From Candidatus Kapaibacterium sp. (GTDB lineage: Bacteria; Bacteroidota; Ignavibacteria; Kapaibacteriales; UBA2268), in NCBI GenBank assembly GCA_938031175.1, contig CALHGZ010000006.1, positions 124,001 to 188,000 on the forward strand: a stretch of DNA of 64,000 nucleotides, given 5' to 3'. Position numbers and translations under genes: made by a program. This document shows positions 1-10,314 of this stretch, one piece after another (the first letter of the stretch is position 1; each line of letters opens with the position of its first letter). The notes beneath the pieces are model-generated. The model searched no databases. It was not told the DNA's origin and was given only the letters and a program-made list of their open reading frames with translations.

Positions 1-2328
1 GGGCTTTTTTCAAACCGACCATACAAAAAATCAGCACGTTTAGTTGGTGAAGTACTTGGTAAATATCATCCACATGGCGATTCTGCTGTATATGATGCAA
101 TGGTACGTATGGCACAGGAATGGTCTATGCGTTATCCACTTGTTGATGGGCAAGGTAACTACGGATCAATAGATGGTGATTCCCCTGCAGCTATGCGATA
201 TACAGAAACAAGATTAGCTCCAATTGCTGCTGAATTATTAAGAGATATTGATAAAGATACAGTTGATTTCCAACCTAATTTCGATGAATCCCTTAGTGAA
301 CCAGTAGTTTTGCCATCATATATACCAACTTTACTGATAAATGGTGCCAGTGGAATTGCCGTCGGAATGGCAACTAACATACCACCACATAATCTTAGGG
401 AAATTGTTGCTGGATTAAAAGCATTATTATATAATCCTGATTTACCTGATGAAGAATTGTTTAAATTGATTCCAGCCCCAGATTTCCCAACAGCTGGTAT
501 CATTTATGGAATCTCCGGTGTAAGAGAAGCATATGCCACCGGACGAGGAAGAATTATTGTTAGAGCAAGAGCACATATTGATACTCTTAAATCCGGTAAA
601 CAACAGATTATTGTTACGGAAATACCATATCAAGTCAATAAATCAGCATTAATTGAAAAAATTGCTGATTTAGTACGTCAAAAAGTAATCGAAGAAATAT
701 CTGATTTACGCGATGAATCTGATAGAGATGGAATTAGAATTGTAATCGAATTAAAAAGAGACGCAATTGGTGAAATTGTTCTGAATAATTTATATAAGCA
801 TACCCAAATGCAGGTTACATTTGGCGCTAATCTTCTCGCTCTTGTCAATGGGATTCCTAAAGTCCTTACTCTGCGTGATTTGATGCTCCATTTCCTTCAG
901 CACAGAAATATAATATTAATAAGAAAAAGTCGATTTGAACTAGAAGCCTCAGAAAAACGAGCACATATATTAGAAGGCCTAATTATTGCACTTGACAATA
1001 TTGATGCTGTCATAAAAACAATAAAAGAAGCTAAAGATCCAAAAGAGGCATCTATTAAATTACAAAATAATTTTAAATTGACCGAAACACAGGCAAAGGC
1101 AATTCTCGAGATGAGATTGCAAAGACTAACAGGACTGGAAAGGGAAAAAATTCAAAATGAATACAAAGAAATTCTAAAAACAATTGAAAATCTAAAGGCA
1201 ATATTAGCAAGCGATACATTGCAAAAACAACTTATCTCAGATGATTTACAATATTTAGCTGATAAATACGGGGATGATCGCCGAACCGAAATTATTTATA
1301 ACGACCAGGATTTCTCAATTGAAGATTTAATTGCTGACGAAGATGTAATTGTTACTATTTCTCACAAAGGATTTATAAAACGTACAAAAGTATCAATTTA
1401 TAGACGCCAGCAAAAAGGCGGAAAAGGTATCAGCGGTGCAGGAACCTATGATGAAGATTTTGTTGAACATATTTTTCAAGCTTCAACCCACCACTTTATT
1501 ATGTTTTTTACTGATCTTGGTAGGGTTTATCGAGTAAAAGTTTATGATATTCCTGAGCTTGGACGGACATCAAAAGGTAAATCTATTGTCAATTTGATTA
1601 CATTACAACCCGGAGAAGTCATAACAGCTTATCTACAGGTACGCGATTTCAGTGACAAATCCTATGTTATGATGGCTACCAAAAATGGAACAATTAAAAA
1701 GACTCCACTTGAAGAATTTGAAAACATTCGTTCAACCGGTATTATTGCAATCAATTTGAACCAAAATGACAGACTTATTGCTGCAAGAATTACAAATGGA
1801 AACAATGAAATTATTTTAGGTACTCGAGAAGGTATGGCTTGCAGATTTAATGAAAATCAGGTCAGGCCTATGGGAAGAATTGCAACTGGAGTTAGAGGTA
1901 TCACATTATCTGATAACGACTATGTTGTCTCAATGGTTACTATTAATCATCCTGAAGCTCAAGTACTTGTTGTTAGCGAAAATGGGTATGGTAAACGTAC
2001 AAAATATCAGGAATTTAGATTAACCAACCGTGGTGCAAAAGGTGTCATTTCAATGAATATTACTGAAAAAACCGGCAAAGTTGTAGCTATGAAATCTGTA
2101 CTTGATTCAGAAGATTTAATTGTTATCACAACAAACGGAATACTAATAAGACAACCAATAGATAAAATTAGAACAATCGGCAGAAACACACAAGGGGTAA
2201 AGTTAATCCGATTAGAACCGGATGATAAAATTGCTGATATAACTACTGTTTTGCACGAAGAACAAAATGGTGATGAAAATAATGACTATGAAAAAAATGA
2301 ACAGGGCTTACAAGAAAAACTCTTATAA
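1..2328 (+). CDS. gyrA: DNA gyrase subunit A, 5'-truncated by window edge
   Basis: Catalytic subunit of DNA gyrase (type IIA topoisomerase), which cuts and rejoins DNA to introduce negative supercoils. The frame is open from base 1 and reads the family motif [21 protein letters not shown], so the true start lies upstream and only about 30-50 N-terminal residues are missing. The active-site tyrosine sits in AAMRYTE, with its codon at 199-201. The C-terminal beta-pinwheel domain contains [10 protein letters not shown] (near 1420), a variant of the GyrA box, which favours GyrA over ParC. The tail is acidic and ends with a TAA-type stop at 2326-2328. About 775 residues are visible, close to family length. 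The next gene starts 17 bases later on the same strand. Confidence 0.97.
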   Translation, partial: GLFSNRPYKKSARLVGEVLGKYHPHGDSAVYDAMVRMAQEWSMRYPLVDGQGNYGSIDGDSPAAMRYTETRLAPIAAELLRDIDKDTVDFQPNFDESLSEPVVLPSYIPTLLINGASGIAVGMATNIPPHNLREIVAGLKALLYNPDLPDEELFKLIPAPDFPTAGIIYGISGVREAYATGRGRIIVRARAHIDTLKSGKQQIIVTEIPYQVNKSALIEKIADLVRQKVIEEISDLRDESDRDGIRIVIELKRDAIGEIVLNNLYKHTQMQVTFGANLLALVNGIPKVLTLRDLMLHFLQHRNIILIRKSRFELEASEKRAHILEGLIIALDNIDAVIKTIKEAKDPKEASIKLQNNFKLTETQAKAILEMRLQRLTGLEREKIQNEYKEILKTIENLKAILASDTLQKQLISDDLQYLADKYGDDRRTEIIYNDQDFSIEDLIADEDVIVTISHKGFIKRTKVSIYRRQQKGGKGISGAGTYDEDFVEHIFQASTHHFIMFFTDLGRVYRVKVYDIPELGRTSKGKSIVNLITLQPGEVITAYLQVRDFSDKSYVMMATKNGTIKKTPLEEFENIRSTGIIAINLNQNDRLIAARITNGNNEIILGTREGMACRFNENQVRPMGRIATGVRGITLSDNDYVVSMVTINHPEAQVLVVSENGYGKRTKYQEFRLTNRGAKGVISMNITEKTGKVVAMKSVLDSEDLIVITTNGILIRQPIDKIRTIGRNTQGVKLIRLEPDDKIADITTVLHEEQNGDENNDYEKNEQGLQEKLL

Positions 2329-2345
2329 ATATCCGATGCCCCTAT

Positions 2346-4442
2346 ATGAAACCTTTTTGTAACAGGCATAAAAGTATTCATCAAAATTCAATAACACTAA
2401 AACCAATAACACTATTCTTTATAACATTAATCTTTTTAATTCTAACCGAAACAACCTACTCTCAACGTTCAAGAAGAGGAACTGAAAGTGATACACTTCA
2501 AATTAAACCAGACAAAACAGAACAAGAAAAAACTGATACTACAGCATCCGATATCGTAATAATAGAACAAGACACAATACCTCCACATAAGCCTTTACAA
2601 CAACACGGTAAAATTACTTTTTTACCAATTTCTAATATTAAAACAATATCCAAAAAGGAATTGAATTTTATAAACTATACATCTTTATTAGATATAATTT
2701 ATAATCAGGCTGAAGCCTATCCTCTATCAACAGGCATTTTTGGTAATATAAATCACTTTACAATATTTGGTTCAATGCCTGATGATATTGAATTTGCATC
2801 TAATGGTGTAAGTTTTAGTATTATAAGTCCTAAATTTTATAATCCTTCGGAATTTCCAGTTGAATTCATTGAGAATATAGAATTTCTCTATGGAAGTAAA
2901 GCTGTAATCTTTAGCAAAAATTCTTCATCATTTATTAATCTACAATCAATTATTCATAACACGGCAATACCTTTTACTCGTCTTTGGTTTTGCGAATCAG
3001 ATGGCAGATTAATGTCTGCCGATATAATTTATGCCCAAAATTTTTTCAAAAATTGGAATTTCTCCTTTGGAGTCCGAAGAGAAGGTGCTGACAATAGATT
3101 TGAATCCACCGATTTCGATTCTTGGAACTTTCGTGCTTTAATAAGATGGAACATTTCAGAATATTCAAATATTTCATTGTCTGAAAATTTTAGCAATCAT
3201 AAAATTTCTCTAAATGGTGGAATTGATAAAATAAAATCGGTTGACAATTTAGGAAATCAAAATATTTATAATGAAATATGGGCTAAAAGTTTTTATCAAA
3301 ACGTATCGGAGCAAAATCTTAGGCATGATGTAATATTAACATATTCTAATATTTTGGCAAACGACAGCTCTGCCTGTTTCAGCTCAAATCTATATTTTTC
3401 ATATAATAAAAATATCTTAAACCGTTCGGATGAAATATTTTTAAATGAAAACGATTCTCTTTTCAAATCTGAATTCATCGGTACTCTTATCGGTTTAAAA
3501 GTAAAATACGAACACCTAGCTTTTAAAAACTACTCGCAAGTAACAGGTTTATCTTTTGATTATCTGGAAAACCGCAATTGGAATGAATTAACTCAAAATC
3601 AAATCCTCACGACTGCAAATTACCATGGTGAACTTACAATTTTTGAAAAATTAATTTTATCAGGCGGTGTAAAAGTAACATTTTTTCAGAATAAGCCCTA
3701 TTTTGCTTTCGGTTCGATGATAAAGTATCAAATTGGTAAAAGTATTCATACCGGAATAGATATTTCATATTCTGAAAAAATTGATCTTTTTGAGACAAAT
3801 ATTAGCAAAGCTAATAGTCTAATTCTGGCATTCTTAAAATTCTCTAATACGATTGGAAACATAAATCTTGATGCATTTTATAAGAAAATCTATGAACAAC
3901 CTTTATACAAACTACTGAAAAATAATTTAGGGAAACCAGTACATTTTGATATTATCGGAAAAGACGATATAATAAAATATGGACTTAACTTTAGCATTGA
4001 TAAAAATATTGAAATTAATAAAGAACTATTCGATATTGGATTAATTTTTAACTATATTAATGTAAATTTTGATAATCAGTTAAATTTTTATAGGAATCCG
4101 CATACAAAAGAGCTTGTATTGCCCTTGTATCGTGGGATTATTACTGTTGCAGGTAACTTTTTATCAGGTAGAAGCTCAGTTAATTTAGGCTTTAATTATT
4201 TACTATTTACAGAGCACACTCCATTATATCTATTACAACCTGAGAGAATATATTTATATTCAAGTGATCAACAGGAATTTGAACCAGCGCTTTTTGGCAT
4301 CTTCCTTACTGCAAAACTTGGAAATGCATTTGTAAGAATTAAATACGAAAATATATTAAATCGTAATTATTACTTAATATCCATATATCCCGAGCGAGGC
4401 ACTCATTTACAATTTTCGCTATCCTGGTCATTTTTCAATTAG
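2346..4442 (+). CDS. TonB-receptor-like outer membrane beta-barrel protein
   Basis: Predicted outer membrane protein of 698 residues. A hydrophobic export signal lies at about residues 20-38 (LFFITLIFLILTETTYSQ), preceded by a long positively charged n-region. A Thr/Glu/Asp-rich linker follows. Residues about 95-190 look like a plug domain: a plug-like segment ending in EFIENIEFLYGSKAVIF, which resembles the region just before the barrel in TonB-dependent receptors. The rest alternates short aromatic beta strands and ends in SLSWSFFN, with a C-terminal aromatic pattern typical of BAM substrates. No TonB box or carboxypeptidase-like N-terminal domain is seen, so an active transport role is uncertain. 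The start follows gyrA by 17 bases with no clear ribosome site, suggesting read-through from gyrA. The stop overlaps the convergent PorU-like gene by 4 bases. Confidence 0.75.
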   Translation: MKPFCNRHKSIHQNSITLKPITLFFITLIFLILTETTYSQRSRRGTESDTLQIKPDKTEQEKTDTTASDIVIIEQDTIPPHKPLQQHGKITFLPISNIKTISKKELNFINYTSLLDIIYNQAEAYPLSTGIFGNINHFTIFGSMPDDIEFASNGVSFSIISPKFYNPSEFPVEFIENIEFLYGSKAVIFSKNSSSFINLQSIIHNTAIPFTRLWFCESDGRLMSADIIYAQNFFKNWNFSFGVRREGADNRFESTDFDSWNFRALIRWNISEYSNISLSENFSNHKISLNGGIDKIKSVDNLGNQNIYNEIWAKSFYQNVSEQNLRHDVILTYSNILANDSSACFSSNLYFSYNKNILNRSDEIFLNENDSLFKSEFIGTLIGLKVKYEHLAFKNYSQVTGLSFDYLENRNWNELTQNQILTTANYHGELTIFEKLILSGGVKVTFFQNKPYFAFGSMIKYQIGKSIHTGIDISYSEKIDLFETNISKANSLILAFLKFSNTIGNINLDAFYKKIYEQPLYKLLKNNLGKPVHFDIIGKDDIIKYGLNFSIDKNIEINKELFDIGLIFNYINVNFDNQLNFYRNPHTKELVLPLYRGIITVAGNFLSGRSSVNLGFNYLLFTEHTPLYLLQPERIYLYSSDQQEFEPALFGIFLTAKLGNAFVRIKYENILNRNYYLISIYPERGTHLQFSLSWSFFN

Positions 4443-7400
4443 CGGATTATAAATAATTTTCCGTAAACCGGCTCTGAATAATAATCACTTATTAAATTGA
4501 TTCTATAAAGATAAACACCAGTAGAAAGAGTATTGCCACGACTATCTCTACCCCACCATTGAAAAGTATTGTTACCAATATTTGGACTTATATAAGCAAA
4601 GTCAACTATTTTGCCATAAATATCATAAATCTCAAATTTAATCTTACCAACGAAATCAAATGATTTATAATCAAAAGATATTAGTGTTGAATTTGTAAAT
4701 GGATTTGGATAGTTTTGAACATTTTCTATAGAAATGTTTTGTGAAACGTTGATATAATTGAATAAAGTATCGCGGTTACCTGTCTTATCAGAAAGATAAG
4801 TTATTAATAAATTCCCCTTAGGTTCTAGGTCACCAGTATATAGAGTAAAGTCCAAAGGTTCACGTGGTTGAAATTCTAGCACTGCTTTTAAATTCGAATT
4901 ATTATTAATCGCGATAAAATTATAAAAATCAGTATTTTCAGATGTCAAAATCCTACCATTTAATCTAACTTTGATTAAATCAAAAGTAATGCCAAGAGGT
5001 GAATCGTCATAGATCTCAATTTTAAATAAGGGTTTGGAACGGACCCAGTCATAATTATTCAATTTAATGTCATCAGCATATATTATTGCTGAAGGTTTTG
5101 TTGTATCTTCAAATATATAACCAGTTAAGCTATGTGTATTATTGAAGCGATACAATTCATTATTCTGCTTATTTTTATCAATTAGAAAATAAAATATATT
5201 CTCAGAATATAAATTTTCAGTTGGAAATTCGCTGCTAAATAGATATTCAGCATCAGGATGCAAGGATTCAATCGTATGTTTGATTTCATACAAAGTCTCT
5301 TCTGAAGTACTGTGTATCTCAAAATTCAAATTAATCGTTGATGAAATGATTCTTGGTGACAAGTTTTTAATTGTAAAATTAAATTTATTAATATATCCCC
5401 GCAATATATTTAGAGATTCAACACCGGTACGAGAGGGTAAAATCGCCAATTCATCGGCAGGTATATAGTCCAATTCAATGGCACTAATGTAATTGTGAAT
5501 ATTCCTATCGGATATAGTAAAATCAAATTTAAGTTGAATAAAATTATACTTTTCAGCCTCAATAAAGCTTATGCTCTGTTCATCAGAGTTATCAGGCAAC
5601 TGGATATCATCGAATTCCCCGCTTTCTTTATATCCCCTAATTGTAATCAAACGATTTGCACCAAAATCTGTTTTAGCTCCACTTAATTTTAATTTATTCC
5701 ATCCTTTTGCCGGACCGATCCTTGGCGTCAAATATATTCCGGAGGTATCATATATAGTTAAAAAACCTCTGACAATAGCCGTATCACCATATTCATTGAC
5801 CATTTGCAATATAGAATCTGATGGTGCAAATTTCCATCCAAACATTGCGAACGACGCTTTTTTATTGAATTTTTCCGTTATTTCCACACCATATAATTCT
5901 AATGCTGCATAAATTGAGTCTATATAACCGGGATGAGTAGGTTGTAATTCCGATGGTGTCCAAAATGTAGCATCATTTGTGGCAATTATTACATATTCAT
6001 CATTTCTAATTGAATCCTTTAAATAAATTACCAAATCTCTACATATTTCAGGCGAAAGCCAGGTATCGAATTGTTTGTATTTTGCATTTCCTGAAAACAT
6101 ATTAACCGTCACAATATTAAATCCTCTTGCCCATTCCTGATTTACATAATCTATTTCATTGACTGCAATTCTGGAATAACGAATACTTGTCTCAGTACCA
6201 AATAAACCAAAGGCTATAAAAGGTAATTGTGTTTGTTTTAATCTAATATAGTTTGCATTTTTATCATATTCAATATTTTGCAATATACCCATTTGAAATT
6301 GCTCTTCAGAATTCATTTTCCATAGGGAATTATTAATTATATTCTTATCCGTAGTATTAAAGGGAATAATCAACCAAGAACTTTCTTTACCATTATCTTT
6401 AAAATCGTATAATTTTGCCCTCAACCAATAACTTTTTTGATCTAACAATTTATTTGATAAAACCCATTCAACATAAGTCTCGTTTTGCGAGATTTCATCA
6501 TCATGACTTACATAAACTATTTCACTAAATTCTTTGTCATTTGCTATTTCAAATCTGTATCTAAAATCTCCCTGGAAGTTCCTTGGATTGATGAATCTAA
6601 ATTTAGGATTTTTAGTTTCCACCGACCAGAAAGGTAATGGATCGAGTGGCATTAAGCCTGTTGTATATACCTCAATAACAAAGCTTATAGAATTGTTATT
6701 AATATTAACTTCACCACCAACATTTTCAGGATTTACCACTATTTGAATATTATGTTTACCTGGCATATTTTCAATTGGTAATACAAATTCAAATTCACTA
6801 AACAAGCAAATAGATTCAATTATTTGTTCATCGGAATATAATTGACCTTCATATTCACGGTATAGAATGATTTTAACTGGATCATCCAAACGTGTACCAG
6901 CATTATGTACTTTACCCTTTAGCATTGCAAATTTGTTACTTTCATCAATGACGTTAGAACTGTTATCTGAAATAGTAGAAATATCACTAATAAGTAAGTA
7001 CAAATCAGGGACGGTGTCAATTTTTAGACTGATTAATGGGTCGCTTAGAATATGATAATAAAATAAACCTCTGTATGACCATATAGAACCTTCGTATGTT
7101 CTGGTTTTACCATAATAAATTATGTCGGAAAATTGTCTATTGTTATTATTCGAAAAATATCTCATTGCATTAACAAGAGTACTAAGGTCAACATCCCACC
7201 TACTTGTTGTCGATCCACCGGCTGTTGCTATAAAACCTTTATCAGGAGCAAGTAAATAAGACTCATTACGAGAGTTGGAACCCGAATAACCAAAATCCCC
7301 CGAACTGCAGGAAATTGTAGTATAAAAACCATATCTGCCATTGTTTTGTAGTCTTTCAACCTGCCATCCATCCATATCGTAAACTAATACTGAGGCATGG

Positions 7401-10180
7401 CCTAAAAAGCAAGTCCATAATACACCATCATTAATATATTTTTTTATATAATTAGCTTCCATTTCACCACCAACAGCTGGGTCTTTTTTCTTGACACTGA
7501 GGGTATCACCGCATAAATTTTTATTCATTACAAAATCAAAAAAATATGGAACCCTTGCTTCATAAAATTTATCTCGTTCATTTTCAGTAATACCACCGGA
7601 AAGCCATAAAAATCTTTTCATCCAGGGACGGTTAGGAATTGAATCATAGAAAATAATTTTATTTACAATATCTTCAGCCTCCTTCTTTGATGCAACAGGT
7701 AAGCGGGTTAATATTACATCTGGCATAAAATCATCGCCAGAGAGCAGAGTGTACCAATAATCAGTCACTGGCCAACCATAAGAAGGTATGTAATCAATTC
7801 TATTACTAAATTCTAAAAATTGATGTGGGTCAAAACTTGCATCACCAAATAAAAGAACATATTTTGGCGGTTTTTGCCATTTATGGTATATGTTTTTCAG
7901 ATAATCTTTTATAGCATAAGGTGACTTTTTACCATAATTAAATTCCTTATAAATATCATCTACTCGAGTAACAGCTACATTTATATTATGTGTATTTTGA
8001 CGGTGTTGACTTAATCGAATAGCTTGTTCGTAAAATTCATCGTGAGTAATTATAATTAATTCCGAGTCAAAATCAGTCTCTTGTAAAGCAGTTGATTCAA
8101 CCTTTTTTATTACTGGATATTCAAATTTGCTTGCATCGTTGATATGAAGTTGATATTCTTGTCCTTTTTCGAAAACGAATTTAGCTGAATACGAAACACC
8201 TGTTTGATGAATGATAAAATCTTCAAATGTTAAATTCTTAGAAACTTCTTCTTTTATATAAGAACCGAATTTTTCTAAAGCAAAACACCAGTTGGAATTA
8301 AGTAAATTTTTAAATTTCGATAAACCCATATCAGAAAACAAATTTTGAAATTTTTGAGGAATTGCACTTGTACCATTGTAAATCCCAATTAATATACTTC
8401 CGCTTTGTAAGGTATCTAAAAGCATATAAAGTGCATCTGAGAATTCACTGAAGTAAATCGTTTTTACAGTTCCAAAATCACTTGCAGAAATAAATGCTAA
8501 ATGAAAGCCTCTTGATGTTGAATTATGATATTTATGGTTCAATGCTAAAAATACTTTCTCATCATTTGAGCTAATTATATAGTAACTTCCTTGATTTACC
8601 CGAGTTGGTCTAAATAAGATCTGGTTTATTGTATCAATTGCTATAATTTCCTTGTCTGAAAAACCTGGTATCTCAATAGTAACATTCTCGTTCTTTTTCT
8701 CAAGTATAAAACAACTTTCTCCATCTTTTGCATAGGGTTTTTGGTAGCCAGATACTTTTATGTAATCAATCAGAGTCATTCCTAATTTGAATGGATCCGA
8801 TTGCAAGGAGACTAATTTGATTTTGTTTAAGCCGTTTACCAAATTATTTCTACCAATATTTGCATTAAAAATCTTCTTTTTAAGATCATTAAAAGCTACT
8901 TCCTCAACCAATTCATCATTAAGTAAAAACTGTAATTGATAATAAGGCCTAACCCATTTACCTTGAGTAACGTTGTAAGCTGAATCTCGATAATTTGTTT
9001 TTAAAAATATATTTAGTTCTTCTTTAGGATCATTACCAAATAGTAAAAATAATTCATGTTCAAAGGTGTTAATTTTTGTTTGATCTAACAATTTCCAATA
9101 ATACCCTTCATTCGAGGAAGTATTGAAATCAATAATATCTTTGCCTTCCCAGTATTCTTTATCATGTTCTATGTGCAAGTCAAAAAGGACATTACCTTTA
9201 AAATCTATTGAATTTATATTTTGGTCAGCAATCTTCAATCTCTTCCCTATTTTTGACTCATCATAGTAAAGATAAAAAGGCTCGTAAGTTGATATATAAT
9301 CAATCCAGGTAGTATCCCCTAATGGTCTTAAACCTTTGAAAATTATGGAATCATTATCATCAATTTTACCATTTTCATCAAACAAGAAAATTGGATAAGG
9401 TTCACCAAAATGAATTAAATGTAAATATTTTGAATCTTTATTTTTCCAGTTTGGATAAATTTTTAGAATCTCACTCGCTTTGATTATAGCAATTCCATCT
9501 TTTTTAGTCTCAATTTTTATATAATCAATGTCGGGCTTATACCAATGTTCATCTTTTAGAATTAAATCATCTGAAGTATGAAATGATTTTGAATTAATTT
9601 TCTTAAAATGAGAGATATGGTATTTATTAACAAGATTGTCATAAAAAGGATCTAAATAAACCAATTTGGCTACGTCTATTTCAGTATTATTCATATTAAA
9701 ATAAATCTCAATTTCCGCAGAGTCAATTAGCAATAATTCACTATTCTCATACAGATAAGGTTGCAATTCCACAAGATGTACATTAATTCCACGTTGTATA
9801 CCCAGATATTTTGAAATCACATTGGGTTGAATCTTTTTAAAATCACTGCGATTTTCATAACCGGTTGAGTCGATATATTTCGAAAGATTGATTTTTCCGA
9901 GATTTGTAAGCTTATAAATCTTTAGATTAATATTAGGTTGAATTTCGTTTGGTGCTGCTATTTGTAATATGATAGTTTGGAGCGAGTATCCAGCTATATT
10001 TTTAAATTGTGATATTGCAAAATCATTATGGAAAATAACTGGTTGCTGTGTTTCTCTAATTTGATATACCTTATAGGATAAATCATTAATTGTTACACTA
10101 AGACCATCTGACTTATATGATACATTGCTGGCTTGAATTTCATTTAATAATAAGATTAGGACAAAAAAAATTATAAACAT
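4439..10180 (-). CDS. porU: PorU-like type IX secretion sortase (C25 gingipain family), 1913 aa
   Basis: Probable cell-surface cysteine peptidase that removes T9SS sorting tails and attaches cargo. A signal peptide occupies residues 1-17. The C25 catalytic domain spans about residues 690-1055; His928 lies in FLGHAS and Cys958 in TISCSSG, with the His-Cys spacing expected for gingipains. After it come CARDB/fibronectin-like segments, then at about 1350-1450 a segment resembling the ILEI (interleukin-like EMT inducer) fold, from GFNIVTVNMFSG to FAMFGWK. A T9SS type A tail begins at NYPNPF near residue 1822. PorU of Porphyromonas also keeps its own tail, which fits, but it is much shorter (about 1150 aa). 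The gene is preceded by a terminator hairpin and by a membrane protein gene on the same strand. Its stop overlaps the convergent gene by 4 bases. It could instead be a C25 cargo protease, but the long beta-rich N-terminal half before C25 favours PorU. Confidence 0.8.
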   Translation of the reverse strand: MFIIFFVLILLLNEIQASNVSYKSDGLSVTINDLSYKVYQIRETQQPVIFHNDFAISQFKNIAGYSLQTIILQIAAPNEIQPNINLKIYKLTNLGKINLSKYIDSTGYENRSDFKKIQPNVISKYLGIQRGINVHLVELQPYLYENSELLLIDSAEIEIYFNMNNTEIDVAKLVYLDPFYDNLVNKYHISHFKKINSKSFHTSDDLILKDEHWYKPDIDYIKIETKKDGIAIIKASEILKIYPNWKNKDSKYLHLIHFGEPYPIFLFDENGKIDDNDSIIFKGLRPLGDTTWIDYISTYEPFYLYYDESKIGKRLKIADQNINSIDFKGNVLFDLHIEHDKEYWEGKDIIDFNTSSNEGYYWKLLDQTKINTFEHELFLLFGNDPKEELNIFLKTNYRDSAYNVTQGKWVRPYYQLQFLLNDELVEEVAFNDLKKKIFNANIGRNNLVNGLNKIKLVSLQSDPFKLGMTLIDYIKVSGYQKPYAKDGESCFILEKKNENVTIEIPGFSDKEIIAIDTINQILFRPTRVNQGSYYIISSNDEKVFLALNHKYHNSTSRGFHLAFISASDFGTVKTIYFSEFSDALYMLLDTLQSGSILIGIYNGTSAIPQKFQNLFSDMGLSKFKNLLNSNWCFALEKFGSYIKEEVSKNLTFEDFIIHQTGVSYSAKFVFEKGQEYQLHINDASKFEYPVIKKVESTALQETDFDSELIIITHDEFYEQAIRLSQHRQNTHNINVAVTRVDDIYKEFNYGKKSPYAIKDYLKNIYHKWQKPPKYVLLFGDASFDPHQFLEFSNRIDYIPSYGWPVTDYWYTLLSGDDFMPDVILTRLPVASKKEAEDIVNKIIFYDSIPNRPWMKRFLWLSGGITENERDKFYEARVPYFFDFVMNKNLCGDTLSVKKKDPAVGGEMEANYIKKYINDGVLWTCFLGHASVLVYDMDGWQVERLQNNGRYGFYTTISCSSGDFGYSGSNSRNESYLLAPDKGFIATAGGSTTSRWDVDLSTLVNAMRYFSNNNNRQFSDIIYYGKTRTYEGSIWSYRGLFYYHILSDPLISLKIDTVPDLYLLISDISTISDNSSNVIDESNKFAMLKGKVHNAGTRLDDPVKIILYREYEGQLYSDEQIIESICLFSEFEFVLPIENMPGKHNIQIVVNPENVGGEVNINNNSISFVIEVYTTGLMPLDPLPFWSVETKNPKFRFINPRNFQGDFRYRFEIANDKEFSEIVYVSHDDEISQNETYVEWVLSNKLLDQKSYWLRAKLYDFKDNGKESSWLIIPFNTTDKNIINNSLWKMNSEEQFQMGILQNIEYDKNANYIRLKQTQLPFIAFGLFGTETSIRYSRIAVNEIDYVNQEWARGFNIVTVNMFSGNAKYKQFDTWLSPEICRDLVIYLKDSIRNDEYVIIATNDATFWTPSELQPTHPGYIDSIYAALELYGVEITEKFNKKASFAMFGWKFAPSDSILQMVNEYGDTAIVRGFLTIYDTSGIYLTPRIGPAKGWNKLKLSGAKTDFGANRLITIRGYKESGEFDDIQLPDNSDEQSISFIEAEKYNFIQLKFDFTISDRNIHNYISAIELDYIPADELAILPSRTGVESLNILRGYINKFNFTIKNLSPRIISSTINLNFEIHSTSEETLYEIKHTIESLHPDAEYLFSSEFPTENLYSENIFYFLIDKNKQNNELYRFNNTHSLTGYIFEDTTKPSAIIYADDIKLNNYDWVRSKPLFKIEIYDDSPLGITFDLIKVRLNGRILTSENTDFYNFIAINNNSNLKAVLEFQPREPLDFTLYTGDLEPKGNLLITYLSDKTGNRDTLFNYINVSQNISIENVQNYPNPFTNSTLISFDYKSFDFVGKIKFEIYDIYGKIVDFAYISPNIGNNTFQWWGRDSRGNTLSTGVYLYRINLISDYYSEPVYGKLFIIR

Positions 10181-10261
10181 TTATAACACAACTAATTTTG
10201 TTGACAAAAATTATTTTGATTAATCTATTTAACTATTAAAAGCTCAAATAATTGTAAATAA

Positions 10262-10294
10262 AAAACCGTATCAGATTAATTCTGATACGGTTTT
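10262..10294 (-). terminator. Perfect 14-bp hairpin terminator
   Basis: Bases 10262-10275 and 10281-10294 are perfect reverse complements with a 5-base loop, and both arms end in A/T runs (AAAA...TTTT). It lies just after the stop of the four-helix membrane protein gene and about 80 bases before the PorU-like start. It should end or attenuate transcription between the two. Confidence 0.8.
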
Positions 10295-10314
10295 ATAGTT
10301 AATTCTAAAGAAAA

